A DNA stretch of 64,000 bases from Paeniglutamicibacter gangotriensis Lz1y (GTDB lineage: Bacteria > Actinomycetota > Actinomycetes > Actinomycetales > Micrococcaceae): positions 1 to 64,000 of the forward strand of contig NZ_AOCK01000003.1 of assembly GCF_000348945.1 (NCBI RefSeq), given 5' to 3'. The notes beneath the pieces are model-generated. The model did not search any database and was not told where the DNA came from. It saw nothing but the letters and a program-made list of their open reading frames with translations. Positions 46,097 through 55,122 of the stretch are shown in pieces (positions within the stretch are counted from its first letter, which is position 1; each line of letters starts with the position of its first letter). A program made the translations under genes and the position numbers.

Positions 46097-46941
46097 TGGC
46101 CAATTCCCCCTCTACATCGCCCCGTGCACCTATGTCCGGCCAATCGTCCGGTCCCGGTACATCCAACACCTCGAGCGTCAGGTCCCCCATGAATACCGTC
46201 TCCTTCACTCCGGCCGTGGCCACCCTCACCTACGAACGGGTGGTCGAACAGATCGAGAAGGCCATCACCTCGGGCTCCATCGTGCCCGGTGACCACCTGC
46301 CCTCCGAACGCGAGCTCATGGTGCAGTTTTCGGTCTCTCGTCCGACCATCCGCGAGGCATTGCGCGTACTCCAGTCCATGGGTTTGATCGAATCCAAGCC
46401 CGGTGGTCGAGGTGGACCCAAGGTCCTCGAGCCTTCCCCGGCAACGCTCGCCCGATCGTTTACCACCATGGCCCGGCTCGAAGCCCTCTCCATGGATGAT
46501 CTTGTTCCATTCAGGCTGGTGCTTGATTCCGCCGCGTGCCGTCTGGCAGCTGCCCTGCACACCCCGGAACAGCTCCAGAGAATGGAATCCGGGATCGTGC
46601 GTATGGAAGCAGCGGTGGGCACCGACGCCGAGGCCTTCGCTCGAGCAGATGTGGAATTCCACGAAGCAGTCTGGGAAGCCAGCGGTAATGCGTTGGTTTC
46701 CCTCTGTGGCCAGGCCGTATCCGGCGCCATCTTCGACCTGATCAGCCAACAGTTGAAGGATTCACCCGACTCGACACGCACCGAGGCCGATTCCGCCGCA
46801 CTGGACCGGGGCATCTTCGAGGCCATCGCGGCCCGCGACGCAGTGGAGGCGGGGAGGCTCGCCCGGCAGGCGATCTACGACCGCTACTCCGATTTGCTCC
46901 CTACCGGTGGCGTGCTGGGACTGGATGCCCTGCTCGGTTAG
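46096..46941 (+). CDS. GntR-family regulator, FadR/LldR type (FCD)
   Basis: The 281-residue product has a 35-residue Ser/Pro-rich lead and then a winged helix: 'GDHLPSERELMVQFSVSRPT' followed by 'IREALRVLQSMGLI'. An FCD ligand domain ('FHEAVWEASGN') completes it. The start at 46096 overlaps the sulfatase stop; 46189 (ATG) is a plausible shorter start. FadR/LldR-type members bind TGGTnnnACCA, the palindrome found at 45520 and 36338. It likely controls the ABC importer/amidase operon, itself, and the aldehyde dehydrogenase/IPMDH-family pair. Confidence 0.9.
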   Translation: MANSPSTSPRAPMSGQSSGPGTSNTSSVRSPMNTVSFTPAVATLTYERVVEQIEKAITSGSIVPGDHLPSERELMVQFSVSRPTIREALRVLQSMGLIESKPGGRGGPKVLEPSPATLARSFTTMARLEALSMDDLVPFRLVLDSAACRLAAALHTPEQLQRMESGIVRMEAAVGTDAEAFARADVEFHEAVWEASGNALVSLCGQAVSGAIFDLISQQLKDSPDSTRTEADSAALDRGIFEAIAARDAVEAGRLARQAIYDRYSDLLPTGGVLGLDALLG

Positions 46942-47329
46942 GCAATAACGGCTCAACACGGAGTGCTGGAGAGCGAGCTCGAAGCCGTTGCTCCCACCTT
47001 GGAGATCGATGCGACTATCGAGGGGAACTACAAGGTGGGCTCCGGCCCAATTTCAGGTGGTGGCCTGAGTAAAGGGACCACCCCTGTTGCCCCCAACTCA
47101 ACGAACGTCTCGGGGCTATATCGGGCCACCGGAAATGAACTCGAGCCTCGTGTCATCGTGGCGCCTTGGTATCGTGCTCCGCGCAAGCGATACCGGCCCA
47201 CGGAACCCAGTTGGTTTTCCCGACTTCGCAGCTGCCCCGGGCACGTCACGGAACTAAATCCCGTTGAGACTTCCATGTGCCCACAAGAATCGCCCCCCAT
47301 AGCCTTCGCCATCAAGTTCCTACATACAG
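46942..47329 (+). other. Gap, no gene seen
   Basis: I could not recognise any gene here. A weak plus-strand frame begins 'MLESELEAVAPTLEIDA' but soon loses protein character. Confidence 0.4.
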
Positions 47330-47580
47330 AGATTCCTCGGCACCCTGTGCAGGGAGCCGGGGAATCTCACTCAAATCGAGCCTCGCAGTCCGAGGCACTA
47401 GATGTCGGTGCCCGTGAGGTATGCAAGCAAACGACGACGACACGACCAACCAGCCCCATCACGCCGCGGCGGGTGTGGTGGACATGCTGGTGAATCTTCA
47501 GGTGCTCCCGTCGGTTCCAAGATGCGCCGTGACGTCACGGCGATCCGCACTTCGGGGCAGCGATATCGCCTACGCAGGTG
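47330..47580 (-). pseudogene. Decayed partial copy of rpsO with its terminator
   Basis: The minus strand reads 'CPEVRIAVTSRRILEPTG' and then, with frameshifts, 'RRRLLAYLTGTDI'. This corresponds to ribosomal protein S15 '[20 protein letters not shown] ... [13 protein letters not shown]'. Base by base, about four in five positions match the intact rpsO at 54470-54739 over roughly 170 bp. The flank 'CCGGGGAATCTCACTCAAAT' resembles the rpsO terminator and its sequel. A piece of the C-terminal coding part is deleted and small insertions break the frame. Confidence 0.8.
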
Positions 47581-47629
47581 GCGGGCCAATCCCCGGAACC
47601 GACATCCAGGCAGATACCCCGGTTCCGAG

Positions 47630-50152
47630 CTACAGCCGAGGGTCCAACGGCTCGGACTCGAGAGCAAGGACCCCGAAGACCATCTGGTGAATCTTCCACA
47701 TCGGTGCTCCGGAGGCTGTCAGCCGCAAAGATTCAAGCCCCAAAATGTACTCTTGCAGGGCCCGATTGCGTTTCCTGTCCGTGGCACGCTGGCGCAGACG
47801 CTCAAGGTTTCCATCTTCGAGGTAGTCAGGTCCGTAAATCAACCGCAGGTACTCCCTGCCGCGTACCTTGATACCCGGCTGCACCAGGCCGCGCTTCGCG
47901 CGGGTGAGGTTCTGCCAGGGCTTGACCACCATGCCTTCAGAGCCGGCAGCGGTCATCTCCTCCCACCAGCGCACCGCGGCGTCAATGTCGGCGTCTTGGT
48001 TCAGATCCACGCTCAGGTTTCTGGTGGTGGCGAACAGCTCGGGTCCGGCCGCGGCGAGTCTGTCGCTGATCTCCAGGTGCCAGCCGTGGTCCCGGGTTTC
48101 AAAGCTTTGTCCCTCGGCTGCCAACACCTGGAAGGCAGCGAAGCGCAGCTCGTTATCCGAGCCGACATAGCGTCGGTAGGATTCCCGGAACGCTTTGGCA
48201 TTGGTGTGGCGTGTCCGGGTACGTGAGAGCAATCCTTCGACGTCAATACCGCTGTTGGCTGCCTGTTCAAGCACTGCCACGGATGCGTCCGTCGCGGCAA
48301 TGGCCGAGGCGGCCATCGAGGCGTACGTGTCCTTGATCAAGGATTCGGCCTTCAACGACCACGGCATCAGCTCGCCATCAAGCAGCACCCAGTCACTGTC
48401 CAACTCGTCCCACAACCCGGCGCGTTCCACGGCTTCGTGTGCCTGCTGCAGCACTCGGTGCTCGTGTTCCGCCGCCAGGAACTGGCGTCCGGTACGGGTG
48501 TGCAGCGCGCCCAGCCAACCCTCGGGTGCATCGAAGCGATCGGGGTTGCGGGACAGCAGCATCACGGCTCGCGATCCCATGTGTTTTTCTTCGCAGACCA
48601 GCTGCGTGACGCCCTGGCGCTTGTAGTACTCAAAAGCTTCCTGCGGATGCTCCAGGTAGCCGGGCTGTGTCGAGGACTCTGCAGGCGACATGGTCGGCGG
48701 CAAGTAGCACAACCACCGCGGGTCGATGGCAAACCTGCTCATGGTCTCCAACGCGCCGGCGGCCTGGGCCTCGTTGATCTTCACGGTTCCCAGGCCTTCG
48801 GCCTTGAGGAACTGCGCTCCGGAAACGTCCTTCATGGACAACACTCCGGGTTCGCGTTCCGGCCCGCGCGGAGATTCCAGCGGCCTTCCCGGTTCGCAGT
48901 ACTGCTTCAGCGCCTGGACCTGTACGACTTCACGTTCGGGATAGCGCATGGCACTGAGCGCTCCCCCGAAGACGCAACCGGTATCCAGACAGGCGGTGTT
49001 GTTGATCCACGCCACCTCGGTGACGGCTGTGTGCCCGTAGAGCACCGCGGCGTCCCCGCGGTATTCGTTGGCCCACGGGTAGCGCACCGGCAGACCATAC
49101 TCATCAACTTCACCTGTCACCTGTCCATAGAGGGCAAAGGCACGCACGCGTCTGGAGGCACGGCCGTGGTACTGCTGGATCAGCCCCGCATGGGCAATCA
49201 CCAGTTTTCCCTCGTCCAGGACCAGGTGGGAAACCAGCTCATCGCAGAAGTCGGCGACCTTGCGGCCAAAGCCTTCCTCCTGCCCCGCCAGCTGGTCCAT
49301 GGTTGCACCCAGCCCGTGGGTCAGTGCCACCTTGCGCCCGCGCAAGGCGCGCACCAACTTGTCCTCGTGGTTGCCCGGCACACACAGCGCATGGCCGTTG
49401 CCGACCATGCCCATGGCCAGCCGCAACACCCCGGCGGAGTCGGGTCCGCGGTCCACCAGGTCCCCGACAAAGATGACCCTGCGTCCTTGAGGATGCGCGG
49501 CATCCACTGCCCTGCCCTGTTCATCGCGCGCCACCTCGTAGCCGAGGGTCTCAAGCAGCAGCAACAGCTCGTCGAGGCAACCGTGGACATCCCCGATCAC
49601 GTCGAAGGGCCCGTGCTGGTCGCGGAAGTCATTAAGCAGCTTGTGGCGGTGGACCACCGCGCTCTCGATCTCCTCCGCTGTGGAAAGCACATGGACCCGG
49701 GCAAAGCCCTCGCGGCGCATGCCACGCAGTGACTTGCGCAGCTGCCGGTGCTGTCGGTCAATCACCGCCGGTGCGATCGCACGATCTCCACGGCCCTCGT
49801 TGCGTTCCAGGCACAGCTTCACCGGCACATCCAGTACGATCGCGGAGATGAGCATGTCCTGTGCCCGGGCCACCTCCACCAGCTTCTCCCGGGCTGCGGA
49901 CTGCACATTTGTGGCATCCACCACCGTCAACAGACCCGCTTCCAAACGTTTGGTCGCCACGAAGTTCAAGGCTTCGAAGGCCGCCGGGGTCACCGATTGG
50001 TCGTTCACGTCGTTGCCGACCAGCCCACGGAAGTAGTCGCTGGAAAGCACCTCGAATTCCCCAAAGTGCTTGGCCGCGAAGTGGGACTTGCCCGAACCCG
50101 AGACACCGACCAGCAACACCAACCCGACCTCTGGGATCTGGATTTCGTTCAT
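47630..50152 (-). CDS. pnkp: Polynucleotide kinase-phosphatase-ligase (RNA repair)
   Basis: The 840-residue product has the three-domain bacterial Pnkp layout. The 5' kinase has P-loop 'GVSGSGKSH' (about 16-24). The central metallophosphoesterase 2',3' phosphatase has 'GDVHGC', 'GDLVDRGPDS' and 'GNHEDK'. The C-terminal adenylyltransferase/ligase has 'EKHMGSRAV' with the nucleotidyl-accepting lysine. The partner Hen1 is encoded immediately upstream with an ATGA overlap. Together they heal and seal ribotoxin-cut RNA, the methylation preventing re-cutting. The start at 50152 lies within the overlap. Confidence 0.95.
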   Translation of the reverse strand: MNEIQIPEVGLVLLVGVSGSGKSHFAAKHFGEFEVLSSDYFRGLVGNDVNDQSVTPAAFEALNFVATKRLEAGLLTVVDATNVQSAAREKLVEVARAQDMLISAIVLDVPVKLCLERNEGRGDRAIAPAVIDRQHRQLRKSLRGMRREGFARVHVLSTAEEIESAVVHRHKLLNDFRDQHGPFDVIGDVHGCLDELLLLLETLGYEVARDEQGRAVDAAHPQGRRVIFVGDLVDRGPDSAGVLRLAMGMVGNGHALCVPGNHEDKLVRALRGRKVALTHGLGATMDQLAGQEEGFGRKVADFCDELVSHLVLDEGKLVIAHAGLIQQYHGRASRRVRAFALYGQVTGEVDEYGLPVRYPWANEYRGDAAVLYGHTAVTEVAWINNTACLDTGCVFGGALSAMRYPEREVVQVQALKQYCEPGRPLESPRGPEREPGVLSMKDVSGAQFLKAEGLGTVKINEAQAAGALETMSRFAIDPRWLCYLPPTMSPAESSTQPGYLEHPQEAFEYYKRQGVTQLVCEEKHMGSRAVMLLSRNPDRFDAPEGWLGALHTRTGRQFLAAEHEHRVLQQAHEAVERAGLWDELDSDWVLLDGELMPWSLKAESLIKDTYASMAASAIAATDASVAVLEQAANSGIDVEGLLSRTRTRHTNAKAFRESYRRYVGSDNELRFAAFQVLAAEGQSFETRDHGWHLEISDRLAAAGPELFATTRNLSVDLNQDADIDAAVRWWEEMTAAGSEGMVVKPWQNLTRAKRGLVQPGIKVRGREYLRLIYGPDYLEDGNLERLRQRATDRKRNRALQEYILGLESLRLTASGAPMWKIHQMVFGVLALESEPLDPRL

Positions 50153-51567
50153 GCTCCCACCTTTTCGAAGATTGCCATTTGGGTGGGTGGCCCGGCTTTG
50201 GCCGCTTCCTCGCCCACGGGACGGTATTCGACGTCATAGCCATGGCGTTGCGCCACCGCCTGCGCCCACCGGGCGAACTCGGCCCGCGTCCATTCAAAGC
50301 GGTGGTCATCGTGACGCATGGTTCCGGCGGCCAGGTTCGGGTACAGGTGGTTGTATTCGGAGTTCGGGGTTGTCACGATCACGTGGCGCGGAGCCGCGGC
50401 GGCAAAGATCGAATCCTCCAACGCCGCAAGCCGGCTTGGCTCGATATGTTCAATGACTTCCATCAGCACCGCGGCGTCAAAGCCCGCGATCCGCTGATCG
50501 CGGTACAACACGGAGCTGTGCAGCAACGTGATCCGGTCCTTGTCGGAGTCGGCGAGTTCATCGAGGTTCATGGTCCTGGCCGCTTGTTCCAGCGACCGCA
50601 CCGAGACATCGGTACCGAGGATCTTGGTGAAGAACCTGTCCTTGCGCATCCGGTGCAGCAGTGCACCCGGTCCCGATCCCACATCGACCACCTGGTGGGC
50701 GCCGCAATCCTTGAGCGCGGCCATGACCGCCTCGGCACGTTGCACCCGCAACGGAGTTGCCCCGCCTTCCTGGGCTTGGGCCGGCGCCAGCGCATCAGGT
50801 GTGGAGTCCGAGGTTTCCGCGGCGATCCGGGTGTCGACGGCGGCTACCAGGTCCTTCTGGTGCGCGAGGTACCGATGGGAAATCAGTGCACGCTCCGGAT
50901 GGTCGGGCAACCAACCCTCGCCCTGGCGCACCAGCTTCTGAGCTTCATCGTCGCTGACCCAATAATGCTTGCTGTCATCGAGCACCGGCAGCAATACGTA
51001 GAGCTGTCGCAGGGCCAGATGCAGGGGCACCGTGCCGGTGAGCACCAGCTGGCTGTAGCGCGAGTCCTCCCACAAGGGGTAGGCATCGTCCAGGGCAATG
51101 GGGCGTTGCTCGATTCTCCAGCCCAACGGGGCGAACAGCCGCTGGGCCAGATCGTGGCCGTCGCGGCCGCGGGTGGAGATCACCGGCACTTCGAGGCGCA
51201 GCGGCAGCGGTGTGGTGGCCAGTTCCGGGTAGGTCTCGCTGGTGGTAGTCATGGCGCTGCGCAGCACCTTGCCCAGGGCCACGCTCAACAGGCTGGAGGC
51301 CGTGTACGGCCGATCATTGATGTAGTAGTCAAGCACCCCGTTGTCGCCACGGAAACGCTTGCTGCGGACCAGTCCGATGGCATCGACTTCCAGCAGCAGG
51401 GCCGCGGTGGTCCGTTCCGGCGAATACTCCGGGTAGAACACGTGGGCTTTGCCGACCGAAAGCTCGAAGGTCTGCAGTCTGCCGGGATGCTTGCGCAGCA
51501 AATGGGAGAGGGCCGTGGCATCGATTTGGGAGCCGCTCTCCGGTTCCAGTGTGATGCTGATCAGCAA
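50149..51567 (-). CDS. hen1: Hen1 RNA 3'-terminal ribose 2'-O-methyltransferase
   Basis: The product has about 472 residues. The N-terminal half ('LEPESGSQIDATALSHLLRK', 'AHVFYPEYSPERTTAALLLE') is the bacterial Hen1 domain that activates Pnkp. The C-terminal methyltransferase has SAM motif 'VVDVGSGPGALL' and the metal-binding 'EVIEHIEP' with Glu and His ligands. The TTG at 51567 has AAGGAG five bases upstream and gives the usual short N-terminus; a TTG at 51594 is less likely. It forms a two-gene operon with pnkp. Confidence 0.95.
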   Translation of the reverse strand: MLISITLEPESGSQIDATALSHLLRKHPGRLQTFELSVGKAHVFYPEYSPERTTAALLLEVDAIGLVRSKRFRGDNGVLDYYINDRPYTASSLLSVALGKVLRSAMTTTSETYPELATTPLPLRLEVPVISTRGRDGHDLAQRLFAPLGWRIEQRPIALDDAYPLWEDSRYSQLVLTGTVPLHLALRQLYVLLPVLDDSKHYWVSDDEAQKLVRQGEGWLPDHPERALISHRYLAHQKDLVAAVDTRIAAETSDSTPDALAPAQAQEGGATPLRVQRAEAVMAALKDCGAHQVVDVGSGPGALLHRMRKDRFFTKILGTDVSVRSLEQAARTMNLDELADSDKDRITLLHSSVLYRDQRIAGFDAAVLMEVIEHIEPSRLAALEDSIFAAAAPRHVIVTTPNSEYNHLYPNLAAGTMRHDDHRFEWTRAEFARWAQAVAQRHGYDVEYRPVGEEAAKAGPPTQMAIFEKVGA

Positions 51568-51703
51568 CGTCTCTCCTTCAAGAACTCCTGGCAATCAAAT
51601 GCCTACTAGGCCTTTTCGAAGAAAACTACGCTAAAAGCCGCGTCGCGGAGGGCTCGGAAACAGCGCGCCGCCACGGTAGACGATGCGTGACTTCGTTTTC
51701 TGG

Positions 51704-51987
51704 TCAGGCAGCGTCGAGCGGCTTCACCCCGTGGGTATTGTTCTTGAGCCCTCGGGCGAGGTCGTACTTCGTCTGCATGGCGAGCCATCCTCGAGCCAAT
51801 CCCCCGCCCCGGCCCGCTCCAACCACACGGCCAGGCTCGGGCCGATGTCGGCGTGCTCGTTGATCACACGGCCCAGCGTCGCGCGGGAGACGTCAATCCT
51901 GAGGGCTGCCTCCGCAACGGTGGGCTTGAGCTCAACGAGCACGTCTACACGCATGATCTCTCCTGGGCACGGAGGGGACTTCACCAT
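51704..51987 (-). pseudogene. higA: HigA-type antitoxin, frameshifted
   Basis: 'SPPCPGEIMRVDVLVELKPT' followed by 'VAEAALRIDVSRATLGRVIN' is the XRE-type HigA antitoxin. After about residue 65 the expected end, 'WLAMQTKYDLARGLKNN', lies in another frame and stops at 51704. The open frame as it stands ends at 51724 with an unrelated tail. Confidence 0.75.
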
Positions 51988-51999
51988 GGGTCAATTCCG

Positions 52000-52251
52000 T
52001 CAGGGGTAGCCCTGGCAGTCAACGAGTCCAACGTCTTGACCGATACATCGGAACGTCAAACGCCAGTTGCCGTTGTCCCCGCGCGATAGGTACCCGGCAG
52101 GGGCGCCCTTCAGCACACGCCAGCAGAACGCGGCAATAGCCAGGCCGCCCGCCGTTTGCACAACATCGAGCGCTCCCCGGATGCGGGCGGGCTTCGTGCC
52201 GTGGGCTGGCGGTACGCCCCTCATGGAATGCTCACGGTAGAGCAATTCCAA
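52000..52251 (-). pseudogene. higB: HigB-type toxin, N-terminus lost
   Basis: The frame ends with 'NGNWRLTFRCIGQDVGLVDC', the RelE/HigB signature. Upstream, 'SVLRHKGLELLYREHS' matches the usual HigB beginning, but it is preceded by a TGA and has no proper start codon. Only TTG at 52251 is available, which would remove the first strand. It lies 12 bp before the higA remnant in the normal toxin-antitoxin order. It is probably inactive. Confidence 0.75.
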
Positions 52252-52295
52252 TCCCTTGTGCCGGAGAACGCTTTGTCAAAACAAGTGACAACTGA

Positions 52296-53273
52296 CTAGG
52301 GGCGCAACATGATTTTTCCAACGCGGCCCGGCGCGAAGTTTGCCTGGGTTGCGGCACCTGCTTCTTCTAAGGAGAAGATAGCTTCAACGGGAAGAGTCAA
52401 ATCACCGGCACCAAGGTGCTTGAAGAGTTCACCCATCAGCTCACGACGCTTTTCGGCGGGCATTGAGGCGCTCACTTTGCTTCCCCAGAACCCACGGATG
52501 GTGACCTGTTTGAAGATCACAGCCCCGGAACCGATTTCCATCACCGGAGACTGCATGGCCCCGAACACCACAAGGGTGCCATTTTCGGCAAGCAGCGAGA
52601 GCACCTCTCCGCTTGCGCTGCCACCAACGGAGTCAACACCGGCGATAATTGGTGCGCCGGCTGCGATGGCATGAACCTGATCGACCCAGCCTTCGGTGTC
52701 AGTGGCAACAATGTTGCCAATTCCCTGGGCCGAAAGTTCCTCGACGCCGGCGCTTCGGCGGACCAACCCAATGACATTGATGCCGCGTGCTGCAGCTAGC
52801 TGCGCAACCAGGCGTCCAACAGCACCGTTTGCAGCGTTCTGTACAAGCCAGTCACCCTCTTCGAGGTTCAAGGACTCCACCAGGCTGATGGCGCTGAAAG
52901 GCATTGACACGAGCTGGGCAGCAACCTCATCGGGGATTGCCTCGGCGACCGGGATGAGTGCGGCAGCCTTGGCGATGAAGTATTCGGCCCAAACACCAAA
53001 GGTGCCGCCCGTTGCCACTCGCTGACCAATTTCAAGGCCGGTGACCCCTTCACCCATAGCATCGACGATTCCAACTGCTTCGGAACCCGAGCGGGCCGGG
53101 AATTCGGGTTTGAAACCGTAGCTGCCGCGTATGGTCCACAAATCGTGGTTGTGGATGGGCGAAAGCAGCGTGCGGACGCGAACTTCGCCGGGGCCGGGAT
53201 CCGGAACTGGGATGTTCTCGATGGTCAGGACCTCTGCTGGGTCACCGAATTCGCTATGCATTAGTGCACGCAT
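52296..53273 (-). CDS. Zinc-binding/quinone oxidoreductase-like protein (MDR superfamily)
   Basis: The 325-residue product has the GroES-like start 'SPIHNHDLWTIRGSYG' and 'GSEAVGIVDAMGEGV', then a Rossmann domain with 'NAANGAVGRLVAQLAAARGI' for NADPH. The catalytic zinc ligands of alcohol dehydrogenases are not evident, so it fits quinone oxidoreductase or 2-enal reductase types. The ATG at 53273 opens at the domain start. It lies 128 bp after ohr on the same strand, so a role in oxidative stress is plausible. Confidence 0.85.
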   Translation of the reverse strand: MRALMHSEFGDPAEVLTIENIPVPDPGPGEVRVRTLLSPIHNHDLWTIRGSYGFKPEFPARSGSEAVGIVDAMGEGVTGLEIGQRVATGGTFGVWAEYFIAKAAALIPVAEAIPDEVAAQLVSMPFSAISLVESLNLEEGDWLVQNAANGAVGRLVAQLAAARGINVIGLVRRSAGVEELSAQGIGNIVATDTEGWVDQVHAIAAGAPIIAGVDSVGGSASGEVLSLLAENGTLVVFGAMQSPVMEIGSGAVIFKQVTIRGFWGSKVSASMPAEKRRELMGELFKHLGAGDLTLPVEAIFSLEEAGAATQANFAPGRVGKIMLRP

Positions 53274-53401
53274 GATGCTCTCAATCGTTTGTTTTTTAGG
53301 CGCTTCGTTTGAAGCTGCCAAGAAAAGGTTGTGGTCTTGAGGCAAGTCTTGCTTGCCTGTCCTGGGCGGTCCTAGGAGTGTGTCCTAGCCCGCGAGCGGA
53401 C

Positions 53402-53824
53402 CTAGTCGTCGGTGACGTTCACGATGACTTCGATGTTGCCGCGGGTCGCATTCGAGTACGGGCAAACCTTGTGTGCTGCATCGGCCAACGCTCGCGCTTG
53501 TTCGTGCGCCATCCCTGGGATAACAACTTCGAGCGTGACAGCAAGAATGAAGCCGCCTTCCCCGTTGGGCAGCACACCGACTCGGCTGCCTACAGATGTA
53601 TCGGTGAGGGTGAGCTTCTGGGTGCGTGCAACCATTTGCAGCGCCGAGTGGAAGCAAGCGGCATAGCCTGCGGCGAAGAGCTCTTCCGGGTTCGCACCGT
53701 TCCCCGCGCCACCCATTTCTTTGGGAATCGCCAGGTCCAGATCGATAGTGCCAGATGTCGTGGAGACGCGACCGTTGCGGCCGGCTCCCGTTGACAAAGC
53801 TTCGGCTGTGTAAATGGCAGTCAT
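53402..53824 (-). CDS. ohr: Organic hydroperoxide resistance protein (Ohr/OsmC family)
   Basis: The 140-residue product has the peroxidatic Cys in 'AAGYAACFHSALQ', the resolving Cys in 'AHKVCPYSNATRGN', and the Ohr start 'TAIYTAEALSTGAGRNGRVS'. It reduces organic peroxides with lipoamide-dependent thiols. It lies 3 bp after the ohrR gene. Confidence 0.95.
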   Translation of the reverse strand: MTAIYTAEALSTGAGRNGRVSTTSGTIDLDLAIPKEMGGAGNGANPEELFAAGYAACFHSALQMVARTQKLTLTDTSVGSRVGVLPNGEGGFILAVTLEVVIPGMAHEQARALADAAHKVCPYSNATRGNIEVIVNVTDD

Positions 53825-53827
53825 GAG

Positions 53828-54316
53828 TTACGACCTTTCGACAGGAGGATTTTCAGGCGCGGGTGCGCTGGCTAGATTGGTTGCTACATTGCGCAGCAGT
53901 GAGAGCGCAGAGTTGCTATCGGCAAGAGTGAGCTTGGTTGCCTCCGCAACGCATCCAGGAATATGAGCTAATTCCTTGCGCAAGGCGGTACCGGATTCGG
54001 TCATGGAGACGATTACCGTGCGTTCGTCATCCACTGAGCGTTCCTTTGTCAGGAAGCCCCTTGCCTCTAATCTTCGGATCAGGGGTGAGGTTGTGCCCGA
54101 ATCCAGCTTCAGGTGCTCGGCAACATCCTTCACGGACAGCGACCGATGTGTCCATAGCAATACGAGCACCAGGTATTGCGGATACGTCAGCCCCCACGGC
54201 TTGAGCAGTGATACATAACAGCGGTTTGTGGCACGTGCTGCAGCATAAAGTGCAAAGCAAATCATCTGATCGAGTGGATCAGATTCATCGTTGGGGACGC
54301 CTCGGCTGTCGTTCAT
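53828..54316 (-). CDS. ohrR: MarR-family peroxide sensor OhrR
   Basis: The 162-residue product has a redox-sensing Cys in 'DQMICFALYAAAR' near the N-terminus, as in OhrR, and a winged helix with 'LKLDSGTTSPLIRRLEARGF'. Oxidation of the cysteine by organic peroxides would release DNA and turn on ohr. The ATG at 54316 is preferred; a GTG at 54349 would lie inside the palindrome upstream. It precedes ohr in the same operon. Confidence 0.9.
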   Translation of the reverse strand: MNDSRGVPNDESDPLDQMICFALYAAARATNRCYVSLLKPWGLTYPQYLVLVLLWTHRSLSVKDVAEHLKLDSGTTSPLIRRLEARGFLTKERSVDDERTVIVSMTESGTALRKELAHIPGCVAEATKLTLADSNSALSLLRNVATNLASAPAPENPPVERS

Positions 54317-54340
54317 ACAATAAGGCTTGCACACATGTAA

Positions 54341-54352
54341 CTTGTGCACAAG
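54341..54352. promoter_or_regulatory. Probable OhrR operator
   Basis: CTTGTGCACAAG is a perfect 12-bp palindrome 24 bp upstream of the ohrR ATG. Its position fits autoregulation. Confidence 0.55.
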
Positions 54353-54410
54353 CTAAATAGCGTGACGTTGGCATCAAGGCTCAGGGCTCGCTACCCAAAA
54401 TGAACTAAAA

Positions 54411-54447
54411 AAATTCCCCGGTTCCTTTGACAGGAACCGGGGAATTT
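54411..54447 (-). terminator. rpsO terminator
   Basis: A perfect 15-bp stem (AAATTCCCCGGTTCC / GGAACCGGGGAATTT) has a 7-nt loop, with a run of T on the minus strand after it. It lies 22 bp past the rpsO stop. A degenerate version accompanies the rpsO remnant at 47.3 kb. Confidence 0.9.
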
Positions 54448-54469
54448 CAATCAAACCTAGTGCTAAAAA

Positions 54470-54739
54470 TTAGCGACGCAGGCCGAGGCGTTCGATCAGC
54501 GTACGGTAACGCTGGATGTCGGCGCCCTTGAGGTACGCAAGCATACGACGACGACGACCAACCAGGGCCATCAGGCCGCGGCGGGTGTGGTGATCATGCT
54601 TGTGCATCTTCAGGTGCTCCGTCAGATCCAGGATGCGACGTGACATCACGGCGATCTGAACCTCGGGGGAACCGGTATCGCCTTCGCTGATGGCGTAGGC
54701 CTTCATGATTTCCTGCTTGATAGCGGCGTCTAATGCCAC
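54470..54739 (-). CDS. rpsO: 30S ribosomal protein S15
   Basis: The 89-residue product is typical S15: '[20 protein letters not shown]', '[20 protein letters not shown]', '[11 protein letters not shown]'. It binds 16S rRNA. The GTG start at 54739 has AGGAG six bases upstream and gives the standard length; the open frame runs further but is not coding there. Confidence 0.97.
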   Translation of the reverse strand: MALDAAIKQEIMKAYAISEGDTGSPEVQIAVMSRRILDLTEHLKMHKHDHHTRRGLMALVGRRRRMLAYLKGADIQRYRTLIERLGLRR

Positions 54740-55122
54740 AATAACTCCTAGAGTTGTACCGCGTTTCAAAAACACCGTCACCGGCAGGTGCACTCGCAAC
54801 CGCGGACTGCAGCGGGCACCGCAGATCAGTCTAGCAAACGGATGTGCACCCTGGCACGCGCGGAGACGCAGAGCACATGCATCGCTGCCTGCAGATACCC
54901 ATTCACTCCATATCGCCGCATGCGATGATCCGGCCGATTCCTGTTGATTTGTCTGGCTTCTCTGGCCACCTGCCCCTTGGATGCCTAGGGTGAAGGCATG
55001 AAAGTAAGCCCAAGGGGTCCACAATCCGAAGATCAGGCTGCTCTCAAGCCCACGGGACGGAGCATGGATCCTTCTCGTCAAAACGCCGGGCCCCGACCCT
55101 CGATTGGGCCGGACCGGTAGCC
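54740..55122. other. Gap between rpsO and the TDT transporter gene
   Basis: The minus strand holds the rpsO leader and probably its promoter, and the plus strand the start region of the transporter gene. I saw no further gene. Confidence 0.4.

Noticed and set aside
54740-55081. Upstream extension of rpsO to a 203-residue frame
   Set aside because: S15 is 89 residues and has a GTG start with a good ribosome site at 54739; the extension has no protein character.
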